From contig CANPTH010000011.1 in the NCBI GenBank assembly GCA_947576945.1, forward strand, positions 1-64,000: DNA of 64,000 nucleotides, written 5' to 3'. Below the pieces are notes generated by a model. That model was given only the letters and a program-made list of their open reading frames with translations. It was not told the DNA's origin and did no database searches. Shown piece after piece: positions 42,753 to 51,194 of this stretch. Both the position numbers and the translations under genes were made by a program. Every line of letters starts with the position of its first letter. Position 1 is the first letter of the stretch. The stretch comes from an uncultured Lachnospiraceae bacterium. GTDB lineage: Bacteria; Bacillota; Clostridia; Lachnospirales; Lachnospiraceae.

Positions 42753-44876
42753 TTATTTCGTATGGGTTTCCCATCTTTCGGCCAGTTCCTGGTTCTTATT
42801 GATTGCCAGTACATACCAGCCGAGCCTCATTATCGTCTCACATTTTTCCGGAACCACAGCTCCTTCTGCATCCCAGAAATAATCCTTCATGACATAGAAG
42901 GCGTCCTCCTCGAAGGAGACATCCTCTATAGCAGTCACCGTGACCGGCAGATCCATCAGCATGTACTGCAAGGCTCCCGGATTCCTGTCATTAACCGAAT
43001 CACATATATAGTAGACAGGTTCCCCCTGTCCCAGGATCTTGATCCAATCCGTCATCTGTACAAAGGGTTCCGCCTGCTTTTCATTTCTGACCACCACATA
43101 GGCGTCTACAATCGTCCTGCCGAGATAAGACCATGCCGCCACCGGAATCAACAGCGCCAATGCCGTCCTCACTGCCGTCATCTTTGGAAACCGCTCTCGC
43201 AAAGGCTTCAGCAGCAGCATAAAATATGCGATCAGTGGAACAATATATCCCTGTAACGCTTCCACCTTCCCATGAGGAACCTCATAATTCCATACCACTC
43301 TGCCAAACATAACACAATGGGCAAGTTCAAACTCCTTCCTCTGCAGTTCGTCCCATGCATACTGGCACAGTTTCCCGCCCAATATATATAATATCATGTA
43401 AATAACCACCGAACGTATCCATTTTTTGTCATTGAGAAGACGATAAAACCCGTACAGGAGCACAAACCCCAGGACAAATTCCGTATATCTGCCATTCACC
43501 AGATCATCATTCTTATAAAGCCCTTCTTTATAAATAGAACTGACCATAAAGGTACTGAACCAGGCAAACAGCAGACCCAGAAACCATATCCGCTCCTTCC
43601 ACTGATCAGACGGCATACATCCGTCAGCTTTATCGGCCTGCGGCACATCGCTTATAACCTGTCTGTTATTGAAAACAGCGGCCAGCCGTTTAATATGCTC
43701 TTTGAGCAGCAGGAATCCGTTTTCAAACAATCCATATATTCCCCAACAGACCACCAGCCCCGTCGCAGATGCCATATAATACCATTTGCCCGTCATGCTG
43801 ATCCCAAGGCGGATCAATCCGTTTACAGAAAGAAGATTCCTGAGCACGCCCCATTGACCGGAAAAGTCATTTGTTCCCAGTCGGTTGGCGGCATTAATCT
43901 CTTCTTCTGTCAGAACTGTGCCGCTTCTGATCTTCATATACAGGATACATGCCGCAGCGCCTGCCGCCAGAAAGGCCAGCGCTATCCTGCTCCTTCCCTT
44001 CTCCATTAACCACAACAGAACAAGCAATACTATTCCCATTAACAGGAACAGCAAAGAATTCTTAGTCAGCGCATATCCAGCGATCGTCTTCCACCCGGCC
44101 TGCTCTCCTCCCAGATAGTTCACGCCCTGCAGATTCCCTTTGATCATGGCATGTACCAGACTGTATAAATACATACTCCCAAGGAAGGCCGCTGTATCGC
44201 ACATCCTGTTACGGCGCATGAGCCGCATATACAGCACCATCAGCCCTGCCGTTACGACGATCCCCAGCGCTCTTTGGTGCACCGTAAAGATATAGAAGGA
44301 AACCAATGCAAACGCAACATGATTTCCAATCCCAGGCCTGTCCACCACACGCATCATCACATAAAGAAATACCCAGAAAAAAAGCACCAGTGTACACTCG
44401 GTCCATGTAATATGCGCATACACAATATAAGAAGAATATGTAAAAACCGTAAAACAGGCCGCTGTCCTGACCAGCTCGTTCATCCCTGTCAGATATCTTT
44501 TCGCAAGCTTAAGCGCCAGAATATAACTCACCACCAGAAATCCGGCATTCATCATCACTGCCGCCCGGTACATCGTATCCCAGCTCCAGTTAAACAATTC
44601 GGAAAGCATCCGAACCGGTATCAGCAGCAGGCTGTATCCATAAGAATAATAGGAGATCCTTCCGGTCACCGAAGTCCAGTCAATACCCATAAAGAAGGCG
44701 CTGTTCGACCAATATCCGACCTCATCATTAAAAAGAATCGGCTGGCCAATATCCGACAGCCTGTAAGTTGCCAGCAAAAAAATCACCAGTGCCAGAAAGC
44801 ACTGTAACAATTGCAGATAATGACCCCGCAGAAAGTGATTCAAATATTGTATATCTTGCAAAATCCTTTTCTTCAT
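42753..44876 (-). CDS. GT-C-type integral membrane glycosyltransferase
   Basis: 707 residues with about a dozen hydrophobic helices and a final soluble segment of about 110 residues. The first outer loop carries FNDEVGYWSNSAFFMGIDW, an acidic DE pair where GT-C enzymes such as ArnT and PMT hold their catalytic aspartate/glutamate. TWTECTLVLFFWVFLYVMMR is one of the conserved middle helices. It probably uses the lipid-linked sugar made by the adjacent GT2 enzyme, 26 bp downstream, to glycosylate an exported protein or polymer. The BIG2 protein encoded nearby is one possible substrate, but this is speculation. A good promoter lies 160 bp upstream. Confidence 0.72.
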   Translation of the reverse strand: MKKRILQDIQYLNHFLRGHYLQLLQCFLALVIFLLATYRLSDIGQPILFNDEVGYWSNSAFFMGIDWTSVTGRISYYSYGYSLLLIPVRMLSELFNWSWDTMYRAAVMMNAGFLVVSYILALKLAKRYLTGMNELVRTAACFTVFTYSSYIVYAHITWTECTLVLFFWVFLYVMMRVVDRPGIGNHVAFALVSFYIFTVHQRALGIVVTAGLMVLYMRLMRRNRMCDTAAFLGSMYLYSLVHAMIKGNLQGVNYLGGEQAGWKTIAGYALTKNSLLFLLMGIVLLVLLWLMEKGRSRIALAFLAAGAAACILYMKIRSGTVLTEEEINAANRLGTNDFSGQWGVLRNLLSVNGLIRLGISMTGKWYYMASATGLVVCWGIYGLFENGFLLLKEHIKRLAAVFNNRQVISDVPQADKADGCMPSDQWKERIWFLGLLFAWFSTFMVSSIYKEGLYKNDDLVNGRYTEFVLGFVLLYGFYRLLNDKKWIRSVVIYMILYILGGKLCQYAWDELQRKEFELAHCVMFGRVVWNYEVPHGKVEALQGYIVPLIAYFMLLLKPLRERFPKMTAVRTALALLIPVAAWSYLGRTIVDAYVVVRNEKQAEPFVQMTDWIKILGQGEPVYYICDSVNDRNPGALQYMLMDLPVTVTAIEDVSFEEDAFYVMKDYFWDAEGAVVPEKCETIMRLGWYVLAINKNQELAERWETHTK

Positions 44877-45032
44877 AATTAATCTGTATGCCGCTCCGCA
44901 CTATGCCGCTTCAAGGCACCTCAAATCAACACAGAAATGCCCTTTGCACCAAATATTCTCTATTTCTGTCTTCATATTCCCTTTATTTCACTGGCTGCAC
45001 TGTGCTGAATCAGCTGTGTGCAAGTATGATTC

Positions 45033-45060
45033 ATTATAGCAGATTGCTCTCCAAAGTCAA
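45033..45060 (-). promoter_or_regulatory. Promoter of the GT-C/GT2 pair
   Basis: On the minus strand TTGACT (45055-45060) and TATAAT (45033-45038) are separated by 16 bases. The predicted transcript begins about 150 bases before the start codon at 44876. Confidence 0.65.
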
Positions 45061-45134
45061 ATACAAATACATGCCGGCCACTGTCACTCCATCCTGCCAT
45101 GGACTGCTCATGGCCGCATTTCCGGCTTCCTGCG

Positions 45135-45953
45135 CTACAGAAGCCCGGCAATCTCCCTGACCGAATCAAAGATCAGATGCGGCTTCACCTCAGACCGCCC
45201 TACGTCTTCCATCTCTGCCTCTCCACTTAACACAAGCACGCTCTTTAATCCATTATTTCTCCCTGCCGCAATATCCGTATAGAGGCGGTCACCTACCATC
45301 GCAATCTTCTCTCTTGACGTATGTACTCTGGTCGCCAGATACGCTATGATATCTTCGTTTGGCTTGCCGATGACTCGGTCCGGCCAGCGGAACGCAGAGG
45401 CATGGATAAACGCATGAATAGCCCCTGCGTCTGGTATAAATCCTGTCTCCGTAGGGCAGTTATAATCCGGATGTGTCGCCAGATAGGGAAGGCCTGCCCT
45501 GACATGATCACATACCCGGCACATTTTCTGATAATCAAGAGATGTGTCAAATGCCGTCACCACCACGTCCGGCTGTTCCTCCTCCAGCACAATGCCGGCC
45601 TGCAGAAATTCCTCCCGCAGAAGCGGATTCCCCAGCAGGAATACCCTGGCCCCAGGGAAATGCTGCTGCAGATAATAGATGGTAGCCTGTCCGGAAGTAA
45701 CAATCTTATCCTCGCTCACCTCTAATCCCATCCGGTGCAGCTTCTCCACATAAACCGCCGCATTCCTGGACGAATTATTTGTCACAAATACATAATTTCT
45801 TCCCGTCTCTTCAATCCTGTGTAAAAAATCCAACGCGCCGTCGATCCACTGTTCTCCCAGATAGATCGTCCCATCCATATCCAGCGCAAAACACTGCACT
45901 TCGTCTAAAATATGTTCCTGATCCTCGTTAACTGCCGGTATCTGTAACTGCAT
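45135..45953 (-). CDS. HAD superfamily hydrolase, subfamily IIA (NagD-like phosphatase)
   Basis: 272 residues. All HAD motifs are visible: FALDMDGTIYLGE (nucleophile, near residue 26), VTNNSSRN (motif II), GKPNEDIIAYLA (motif III lysine, near residue 195) and MVGDRLYTDIAAGRNNGLK (motif IV). The NagD-type C2 cap occupies the middle. Enzymes of this group dephosphorylate nucleotides, p-nitrophenyl phosphate or glycolytic side products; the natural substrate is unknown. It is transcribed separately from the glycosyltransferase pair, and its upstream region is repeat-rich (45985-46086). Confidence 0.9.
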   Translation of the reverse strand: MQLQIPAVNEDQEHILDEVQCFALDMDGTIYLGEQWIDGALDFLHRIEETGRNYVFVTNNSSRNAAVYVEKLHRMGLEVSEDKIVTSGQATIYYLQQHFPGARVFLLGNPLLREEFLQAGIVLEEEQPDVVVTAFDTSLDYQKMCRVCDHVRAGLPYLATHPDYNCPTETGFIPDAGAIHAFIHASAFRWPDRVIGKPNEDIIAYLATRVHTSREKIAMVGDRLYTDIAAGRNNGLKSVLVLSGEAEMEDVGRSEVKPHLIFDSVREIAGLL

Positions 45954-45984
45954 CGTTCTTTTTATCCTTTCCTGTCCTGTCTTT

Positions 45985-46086
45985 CTGTATTTTCCTGTTC
46001 TTTCTATACACTCATGCTTTTTCTATACGCTTACTGTCTTTCCATACATTCCTGCCGTCTCTATACGTTATCTGTCTTTTCTATTC
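45985..46086 (-). repeat. Degenerate 19-bp tandem repeats upstream of the HAD gene
   Basis: On the plus strand the string CTATAC or a variant recurs at intervals of 19, 19, 19 and 20 bases (ending near 46009, 46028, 46047, 46066, 46086). The intervening parts are pyrimidine-rich. Bases 45954-46463 (510 bp) contain this repeat and the structured element below, and no convincing gene. Confidence 0.55.
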
Positions 46087-46190
46087 GCTTACGCCTGCGC
46101 TTCCCGCCACTGTACAGCCTTCGGCTTCCGCTTAACTTTTCCAATTTATTATAGCACGCCTTTTCAATTTATGGTAATCTATTCTTACAG

Positions 46191-46399
46191 AAATTTGTTC
46201 CAACTGTGCGGTTGCAATCCAATAATCTGTCTGTATGCCATTTATGGCAATACAGACAGGTAATTGGATTAGCAACCCACTTCCAAATGAGTAAAACGCG
46301 GATGCGTAAGCAGACGCAGGAGTGCTTAAGCACGGGTTTTACGAATGCGGAAGTCAGGTTGGATGCTCTTTGGAGCATTCAACCGCACAGGTGGAATTT
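46191..46399 (+). ncRNA. Candidate structured RNA or small mobile element with four nested stems
   Basis: An outer stem pairs CCAACTGTGCGGTTG (46200-46214) with 46380-46394, 14 of 15 positions. Inside it AATCCAAT (46216-46223) pairs with ATTGGATT (46263-46270), enclosing CTGTCTGTAT (46227-46236) paired with ATACAGACAG (46250-46259). A second arm pairs GTAAAAC (46291-46297) with GTTTTAC (46336-46342) around a TGCGT/ACGCA hairpin. A third arm is ATGCTC/GAGCAT (46363-46378). The layout is that of a multi-branched RNA of about 200 nt, 65 bases upstream of the DUF6062 gene. The strand is assumed. A MITE-like element is the main alternative. Confidence 0.5.
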
Positions 46400-46463
46400 G
46401 TTATGTCGGTTGTGAATGGCATAACTGCCCTGATAAAATTTACATATTGAAAGAAGGTATTTC

Positions 46464-47225
46464 ATGAAAGAGAAACTATACACCATCCCCTTAAACGACG
46501 CTATGAACGCAGGCGACGAATGTCCCTTCTGTTTTATCGAGCGCAACGTGGAACAGGATCTTCTGGACTTCGTTCTCGGCTCAGGCTCTTCCTACATGGA
46601 AAGCGACATCCGTGAGCAGACTGATCAGGCCGGATTCTGCCGGGAACATTTCAAGAAAATGTTTGATTATGGCAATACCCTTGGCAATGCATGGATCCTG
46701 AAAACACATTATGTGCAGATGAACCGTGAGATGCAGCAGCAGTTCCGCAATTTTAAACCGGGCAGGACATCTCTGAAAGACAGGTTCCGGAAACAGACCG
46801 AACGGCAGAACCCCATCGGTATCTGGACTGCAGAGAAGGAACGCTCCTGTTATATCTGTAAACGCTATGCCGACACTTATGAACGCTATCTGGACACTTT
46901 CTTTGTTATGTACAGGAAAGACCAGGAATTCCGCGATAAAGTCAGGAACAGCAAGGGCTTCTGCCTGCATCATTTCGGAGATTTATGCGAAGGAGCCGAC
47001 AGCCGGCTGAACGATAAGGAGAAATCAGAATTCTATGATATGGTCTTCCCGCTCATGGAACAGAACATGGCAAGACTTGCCGAAGATGTGTCCTGGCTGG
47101 TGGAGAAATTCGACTACCGCAACAAAGATGCCGACTGGAAGAATTCCAAAGACGCCATCCAGCGCGGTATGCAGAAATTAAAGGGCGGCTATCCTGCAGA
47201 CCCGCCTTACAAGATGAACAAATAG
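46464..47225 (+). CDS. DUF6062-like protein with CxxC motifs
   Basis: 253 residues, cytosolic. The N-terminal region has ECPFCFIERNVEQDLLDFVL, the middle has SCYICKRYADTYERYL, and FCREHF and FCLHHF each supply a Cys-x2-His pair. The arrangement of two CxxC and two CxxH-type pairs suggests metal binding or redox chemistry. Proteins of this type are widespread in Lachnospiraceae and remain uncharacterised. The start codon follows AAGAAGG at a proper distance. It is transcribed rightward, opposite to most of the window, with the structured element at 46191-46399 in its leader region. Confidence 0.75.
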   Translation: MKEKLYTIPLNDAMNAGDECPFCFIERNVEQDLLDFVLGSGSSYMESDIREQTDQAGFCREHFKKMFDYGNTLGNAWILKTHYVQMNREMQQQFRNFKPGRTSLKDRFRKQTERQNPIGIWTAEKERSCYICKRYADTYERYLDTFFVMYRKDQEFRDKVRNSKGFCLHHFGDLCEGADSRLNDKEKSEFYDMVFPLMEQNMARLAEDVSWLVEKFDYRNKDADWKNSKDAIQRGMQKLKGGYPADPPYKMNK

Positions 47226-47264
47226 ACCGGGCAGGGAAGAGTTTCCCCCTGCGCATAAAAAGAA

Positions 47265-47291
47265 GGAGAATGCATAGCGTGTGCATTCTCC
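47265..47291 (-). terminator. Rho-independent terminator of the acidic small protein gene
   Basis: GGAGAATGCA (47265-47274) pairs with TGCATTCTCC (47282-47291). On the minus strand the stem is followed by TTCTTTTTAT. A second hairpin (GCAGGG/CCCTGC near 47231-47252) serves the opposite strand. Confidence 0.7.
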
Positions 47292-47350
47292 CTGACATGA
47301 AGCCCTATTAAAGCAGCGTCCTTTGCTGCCCCTGCAGAACCTTCTGCAGT

Positions 47351-47734
47351 CTACATCGCATCCATGGAACCGTCGCTGTCATCATCATCAAAGAACTCTT
47401 CCACCTTGACTTCCGTCTTCTCAGCCGCTTCCTTGACTTTATCGGTCACTTCCTTCGCTGCGCCTACGATCTTATCCGTCGCCTCTGCCTTGGCCGCATC
47501 AAGCCCCTCTTTAAAGTCTTCCGCCTTCTCCAGGTCAAGATCTACATAGTTACGATCCGTATCCCTTGGATTCTCCTCCTCGTCCAAATCGTCATCGAAA
47601 TCGTCAAAGTCATCGTCGTCGTCAAAATCATCATCTACAGAAGTATCTTTATTCTGCAAACAATAGTAAACACCTGCTGCAACGGCTCCGAGAGCAGCTG
47701 TCACCATCAAAAACCTACCAAATTTTTTCGCCAT
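47351..47734 (-). CDS. Small membrane-anchored acidic protein
   Basis: 127 residues. One N-terminal hydrophobic segment (FLMVTAALGAVAAGVYYCLQ, about 8-27) is followed by a run of aspartates in DDDFDDDDDFDDFDDDLDE and an amphipathic helix with KEVTDKVKEAAEKTEVKVEE near the C-terminus. The layout resembles YtxH-type membrane-anchored helical proteins of Firmicutes, though the aspartate stretch is unusual. It may bind cations or positively charged partners at the membrane face. An AAAGGAG site precedes the ATG. It is a single-gene unit with its own terminator, divergent from the TetR gene. Confidence 0.65.
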   Translation of the reverse strand: MAKKFGRFLMVTAALGAVAAGVYYCLQNKDTSVDDDFDDDDDFDDFDDDLDEEENPRDTDRNYVDLDLEKAEDFKEGLDAAKAEATDKIVGAAKEVTDKVKEAAEKTEVKVEEFFDDDDSDGSMDAM

Positions 47735-47882
47735 GAATGTTCTCCTTTCAGCGTCTCTTATACCATTATATTAATACTATTTTCCCAAAATGAAAAGGGA
47801 ATATGTATAAAATTTTTTTAAAAAACCACACCACTACATCTTGTGTCTTAAAATTTTCCGGGAACTAGTTTTTTTCATAACA

Positions 47883-47911
47883 TTGAATCCGGCGCCTTTT
47901 TATGCTATATT
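47883..47911 (+). promoter_or_regulatory. Promoter of the TetR-family gene
   Basis: TTGAAT (47883-47888) and TATATT (47906-47911) are separated by 17 bases, about 136 bases before the start codon. The rest of the 312-bp divergent region 47735-48046 is AT-rich near the leftward gene and shows no clear operator. Confidence 0.5.
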
Positions 47912-48046
47912 GAAGTCCGACCAGTAAAGTCAATTATGTAGTAACGACAAGTCTGATGGCGATCTGCCCGCTGCAGGATATGAGAAACTTTTGCCGTTGT
48001 CTGCAGAACGGCGCTTTGTATAACAGAATGATAAACGGAGTAGGTA

Positions 48047-48652
48047 ATGAACGAGAAATTTTTTGACTTAAAGAAAGAAAAGCAGGACCGTATGATCAAT
48101 GCGGCGCTGAAGGTATTTGCCACCAAAAGCTACAAACATGCAAGCACGGATGATATTGTCGTGGAAGCCGGCATCAGCAAAGGCCTCCTTTTTCACTATT
48201 TCGGGAGTAAACTTGGCCTCTACACGTTTCTATACGATTACAGCACCCGCTTTATGAAGCTGGAATTGACTACCGGAGTCCTTTCCTCCGCCGACGACTA
48301 TTTCGAAATCCGAAAGCAGATGGAATTCGCCAAAATGCAGGTACTCCGGAACTACCCTTATATGCAGCGTTTCCTGGAAAGCTGCGCCGCCGAGAATGTC
48401 AACGAGGCGCTGATGGCCACCGAGAAACAACGGAATGTCCTCTCGGACATCTATGCCGTTCTGAAGAACCAGGCTGACCGCAGCCGCTTCTTGGCGGATG
48501 TCTCCTTCGAAAAGCTCGACGCAATGCTGGACTATACGATCAGCGGGCTGATGAACACCCATTTTCGTGAGGCTTCTTTCCAGCCGGAGATGTTGTACGA
48601 AGAGGTTGTATCTTATTTCAACATGATGAAGAAGATTACATATAAACCTTAG
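48047..48652 (+). CDS. TetR/AcrR-family transcriptional regulator
   Basis: 201 residues. The N-terminal helix-turn-helix is standard: RMINAALKVFATKSYKHAST, then DDIVVEAGISKGLLFHYFGS with the recognition helix near residues 36-45. The remaining helices form the ligand-binding domain, which has no diagnostic motif. GGAGTAGGTA precedes the ATG. It faces a convergent MocR gene on its right and a divergent small-protein gene on its left. It may control one of these or itself; no ligand can be inferred. Confidence 0.88.
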   Translation: MNEKFFDLKKEKQDRMINAALKVFATKSYKHASTDDIVVEAGISKGLLFHYFGSKLGLYTFLYDYSTRFMKLELTTGVLSSADDYFEIRKQMEFAKMQVLRNYPYMQRFLESCAAENVNEALMATEKQRNVLSDIYAVLKNQADRSRFLADVSFEKLDAMLDYTISGLMNTHFREASFQPEMLYEEVVSYFNMMKKITYKP

Positions 48653-48697
48653 AATACGCGGCATGGTCATTCGCAGGGACTCTACATAGCCCTGCCG

Positions 48698-50107
48698 TCA
48701 CAGCCAGGCTTCCCGCAGCAGGGCCATCCCCTTCCCGATCTCCTCCGGCGACAGCGCTGCATACCCCAGGATCAGCATTGCCGCCGTGCCGCCGCTCTCT
48801 TTCATTCTGAAATCCCGCATTCGATAAACCTTTACTCCGGCCTCCTGTGCCGTTCGCGCCAGCTCTTCTTCGCTTCGGCCCATCCGATCCGTCAGGATCA
48901 CATGCAGGCCGGCGTTACTTCCGGATATTCTGAATGCCTTTCTGAAAGCTCTAAGCTCCGTCAGCAGCAGATCATGCTTCATGCGGTATTGTTTCCGCAT
49001 CTTATTCAGATACCGCTCAAAATAACCGTCCTGTATAAATTCATTGAGGATCGTCTGATCGATCCGCGACACGGTAGAGGAATAGAATCCGCATGCCTCC
49101 CGGTAGCGCGTAAGCAGCGGATAAGGCAGCACCATATAGCTGATACGGATCGCCGGTGCGATGGCCTTGGAGAAGGTTCCGATGTAGACCACATTTCCGT
49201 TACGGTCAGACGCCTGGAGAGACGGAAGCGGCTTACCCTTAAAGCGGAACTCGCTGTCATAGTCGTCCTCGATCAGATAACGTCCCTCCTGCTCCGCCGC
49301 CCACTTGAGCAGCTCCATTCTTCTGCCGATGGGCATGGATATCCCCGTTGGATATTGATGGGCGGGCATCACGTATGCCACCTGCGCGTCCGTATGCCTG
49401 AGACATTCCACACTGATCCCATTCTCATCCATGGGGACAAAGGTGACCGGATATGCACAGGATTGAAAAATCCGATACGCTTTGGCATAAGTGGGATCCT
49501 CCATTGCCACATGCACATGCCGTCCGAGAATTTTTTCCAGCAAAAGGAGCAGGTAATCGTTCCCTGCTCCTACAATAACCTGTTCCGGCTCACAGTTAAC
49601 CCCGCGCGCGCCATGCAGATACCGGCAGATCGTCGTTCGAAGCGACAGATCTCCCTGCGGCTCTCCCAGTGAAAACATATCGCTGTTGGCATCTACGAGA
49701 ATACTCTTCGTGATCTTCTTCCACGTGGCATATGGAAAAAAATGCATATCAATAGCATTCGGTGAAAAGTCATACTGCTCTGCTGTCTGGCGGCTCTGCT
49801 TACTGACTGTGCGCTTGTCACTTTTCTGGAAGGGGTCGATCACACACAGGCCTTCCACTGCGCAGACAAAGTACCCCTGCCTGGGTCTTGCCTCCAGATA
49901 GCCCTCAGACACAAGCTGTCCGTAAGCCATATCAACCGTCGTCCTGGATACCTGCAGGTCTTCCGCCAGAAGCCGTGCCGACGGCAGCTTCTCATCCTGC
50001 AGCAGACTTCCCTGTCTGATCTCGTCCCGGATATACTCATAAATCTGCTCATACAGCGTTCTATCGCTCTCCGGCTGCAGCTGAATATGGATCGGTAATT
50101 CTTTCAT
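48698..50107 (-). CDS. MocR-type regulator (GntR helix-turn-helix fused to aminotransferase domain)
   Basis: About 469 residues. The first 75 are a GntR-type winged helix: LYEQIYEYIRDEIRQGSLL and KLPSARLLAEDLQVSRTTVD. The rest is a class I aminotransferase fold. YLIEDDYDSEFRFKGKPLPS and YIGTFSKAIAPAIRISYMVL hold the PLP-binding aspartate and Schiff-base lysine (in TFSKAIAP). Members such as PdxR and GabR sense PLP or amino-acid ligands. No pdx genes are in this window, so the target cannot be named. ATG 50107 is used because an AAGGAGG site lies between it and the GTG at 50143. A GCAGGG/CCCTGC hairpin (48673-48695) lies between it and the convergent TetR gene. Confidence 0.9.
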   Translation of the reverse strand: MKELPIHIQLQPESDRTLYEQIYEYIRDEIRQGSLLQDEKLPSARLLAEDLQVSRTTVDMAYGQLVSEGYLEARPRQGYFVCAVEGLCVIDPFQKSDKRTVSKQSRQTAEQYDFSPNAIDMHFFPYATWKKITKSILVDANSDMFSLGEPQGDLSLRTTICRYLHGARGVNCEPEQVIVGAGNDYLLLLLEKILGRHVHVAMEDPTYAKAYRIFQSCAYPVTFVPMDENGISVECLRHTDAQVAYVMPAHQYPTGISMPIGRRMELLKWAAEQEGRYLIEDDYDSEFRFKGKPLPSLQASDRNGNVVYIGTFSKAIAPAIRISYMVLPYPLLTRYREACGFYSSTVSRIDQTILNEFIQDGYFERYLNKMRKQYRMKHDLLLTELRAFRKAFRISGSNAGLHVILTDRMGRSEEELARTAQEAGVKVYRMRDFRMKESGGTAAMLILGYAALSPEEIGKGMALLREAWL

Positions 50108-50175
50108 ATACAACCATGCCTCCTTCTCAGCATGCGGAATCACAGGACAGAACGCTGTACCGGCAACACAATCCG

Positions 50176-51036
50176 TTATTTCCTGACCGCACTCTTTTCT
50201 TTCATCCTGGCCATCACCATTTCCTTCAGATCCCGCGCCTTATCCTTCATCCGCGGATTAGAAGCCGACTGCAGGACTCCGGCAATCAATCTGCTGCTCA
50301 CATCATACTGTTCGAACCTCATGGCCGTTACGGCAATCAGATAATCCACGGTCGGCTCATCCATGCCGCACATGGGGAAGCTTTCCGATTGTCTGGCCGC
50401 CAGGAACCCATCCAGCGCATTGTGCAGGAATTCCGTCTCTTCCTCCTCACACAATTTCTTCTGCTCCTCATAATCCGGCAGGTTCTTGTCAAGACGCTCC
50501 GCCTTACCGCGCAGCAGCCATGCCGTCTTCAGGCAGATATATGCTTTCTCACTGGCTTTCGACTGCTTCACAATCGCATTCGCAAGCGCAAGCTTATAGC
50601 GTTCCAGCGCTTCATCATATGTATAAACTTCTTTGGTCTCCTTCTGCGGCTCAAAAGTAGCGGAAATCGTCTTCTTGATATTCTTCGCCTGCGGTGAAGT
50701 TACGAATTTAAAGAATCTGCTCAGCGCCGCGTACCCGCAGTACGGACACATGATAATATCATACTTCAGAAGATCAATCTGCTCATAGCGCGGTCTCAAA
50801 TCCAGATCGCTTCCGGATAATTTAGCCTTACCCACCTTCACTGTTCTGTTCTTGAATTCTTTGTCACAAATCGGGCAGGTACATGATTTATCAAAGAGGA
50901 AATCCTGTTCCTGCACCACCGCCGGCGCCGGCTTCCCATCTGTTCCGGCCTCTTCCTTCTTCGGCGCCTCGTACAACTCCATGTTCTCCAGTTTGCCCAA
51001 ACCAAAACGTGCTAATCCTGACAAAATTCCTGCCAT
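50176..51036 (-). CDS. DUF2225 family zinc-binding-type protein
   Basis: 286 residues. The family signature is two CxxC pairs: SCTCPICDKEFKNRTVKVGK near residue 51 and IIMCPYCGYAALSRFFK near residue 95. The C-terminal 150 residues are helical, TPR-like, with KAYICLKTAWLLRG and tandem DEALERYKLALANAI-type repeats. The family is common in Clostridia and Bacilli, and its role is not known. It lies between a MocR gene and glnS, with a 158-bp gap to glnS that contains no gene. The start ATG has AGGAGG upstream. Confidence 0.9.
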   Translation of the reverse strand: MAGILSGLARFGLGKLENMELYEAPKKEEAGTDGKPAPAVVQEQDFLFDKSCTCPICDKEFKNRTVKVGKAKLSGSDLDLRPRYEQIDLLKYDIIMCPYCGYAALSRFFKFVTSPQAKNIKKTISATFEPQKETKEVYTYDEALERYKLALANAIVKQSKASEKAYICLKTAWLLRGKAERLDKNLPDYEEQKKLCEEEETEFLHNALDGFLAARQSESFPMCGMDEPTVDYLIAVTAMRFEQYDVSSRLIAGVLQSASNPRMKDKARDLKEMVMARMKEKSAVRK

Positions 51037-51194
51037 AGTACATCCTCCTGCTCATGCATTATTATAGGTGACAATATCGGCAGTTTCTCTTCTGTTCTGC
51101 AAAGCTGTCGCACATGCCCCTGCAGAAACCGAATGCAGAACCCTGCCGTGTCATTCACCATATTCCATATATTTACTGCTTAACCCCATATGCC

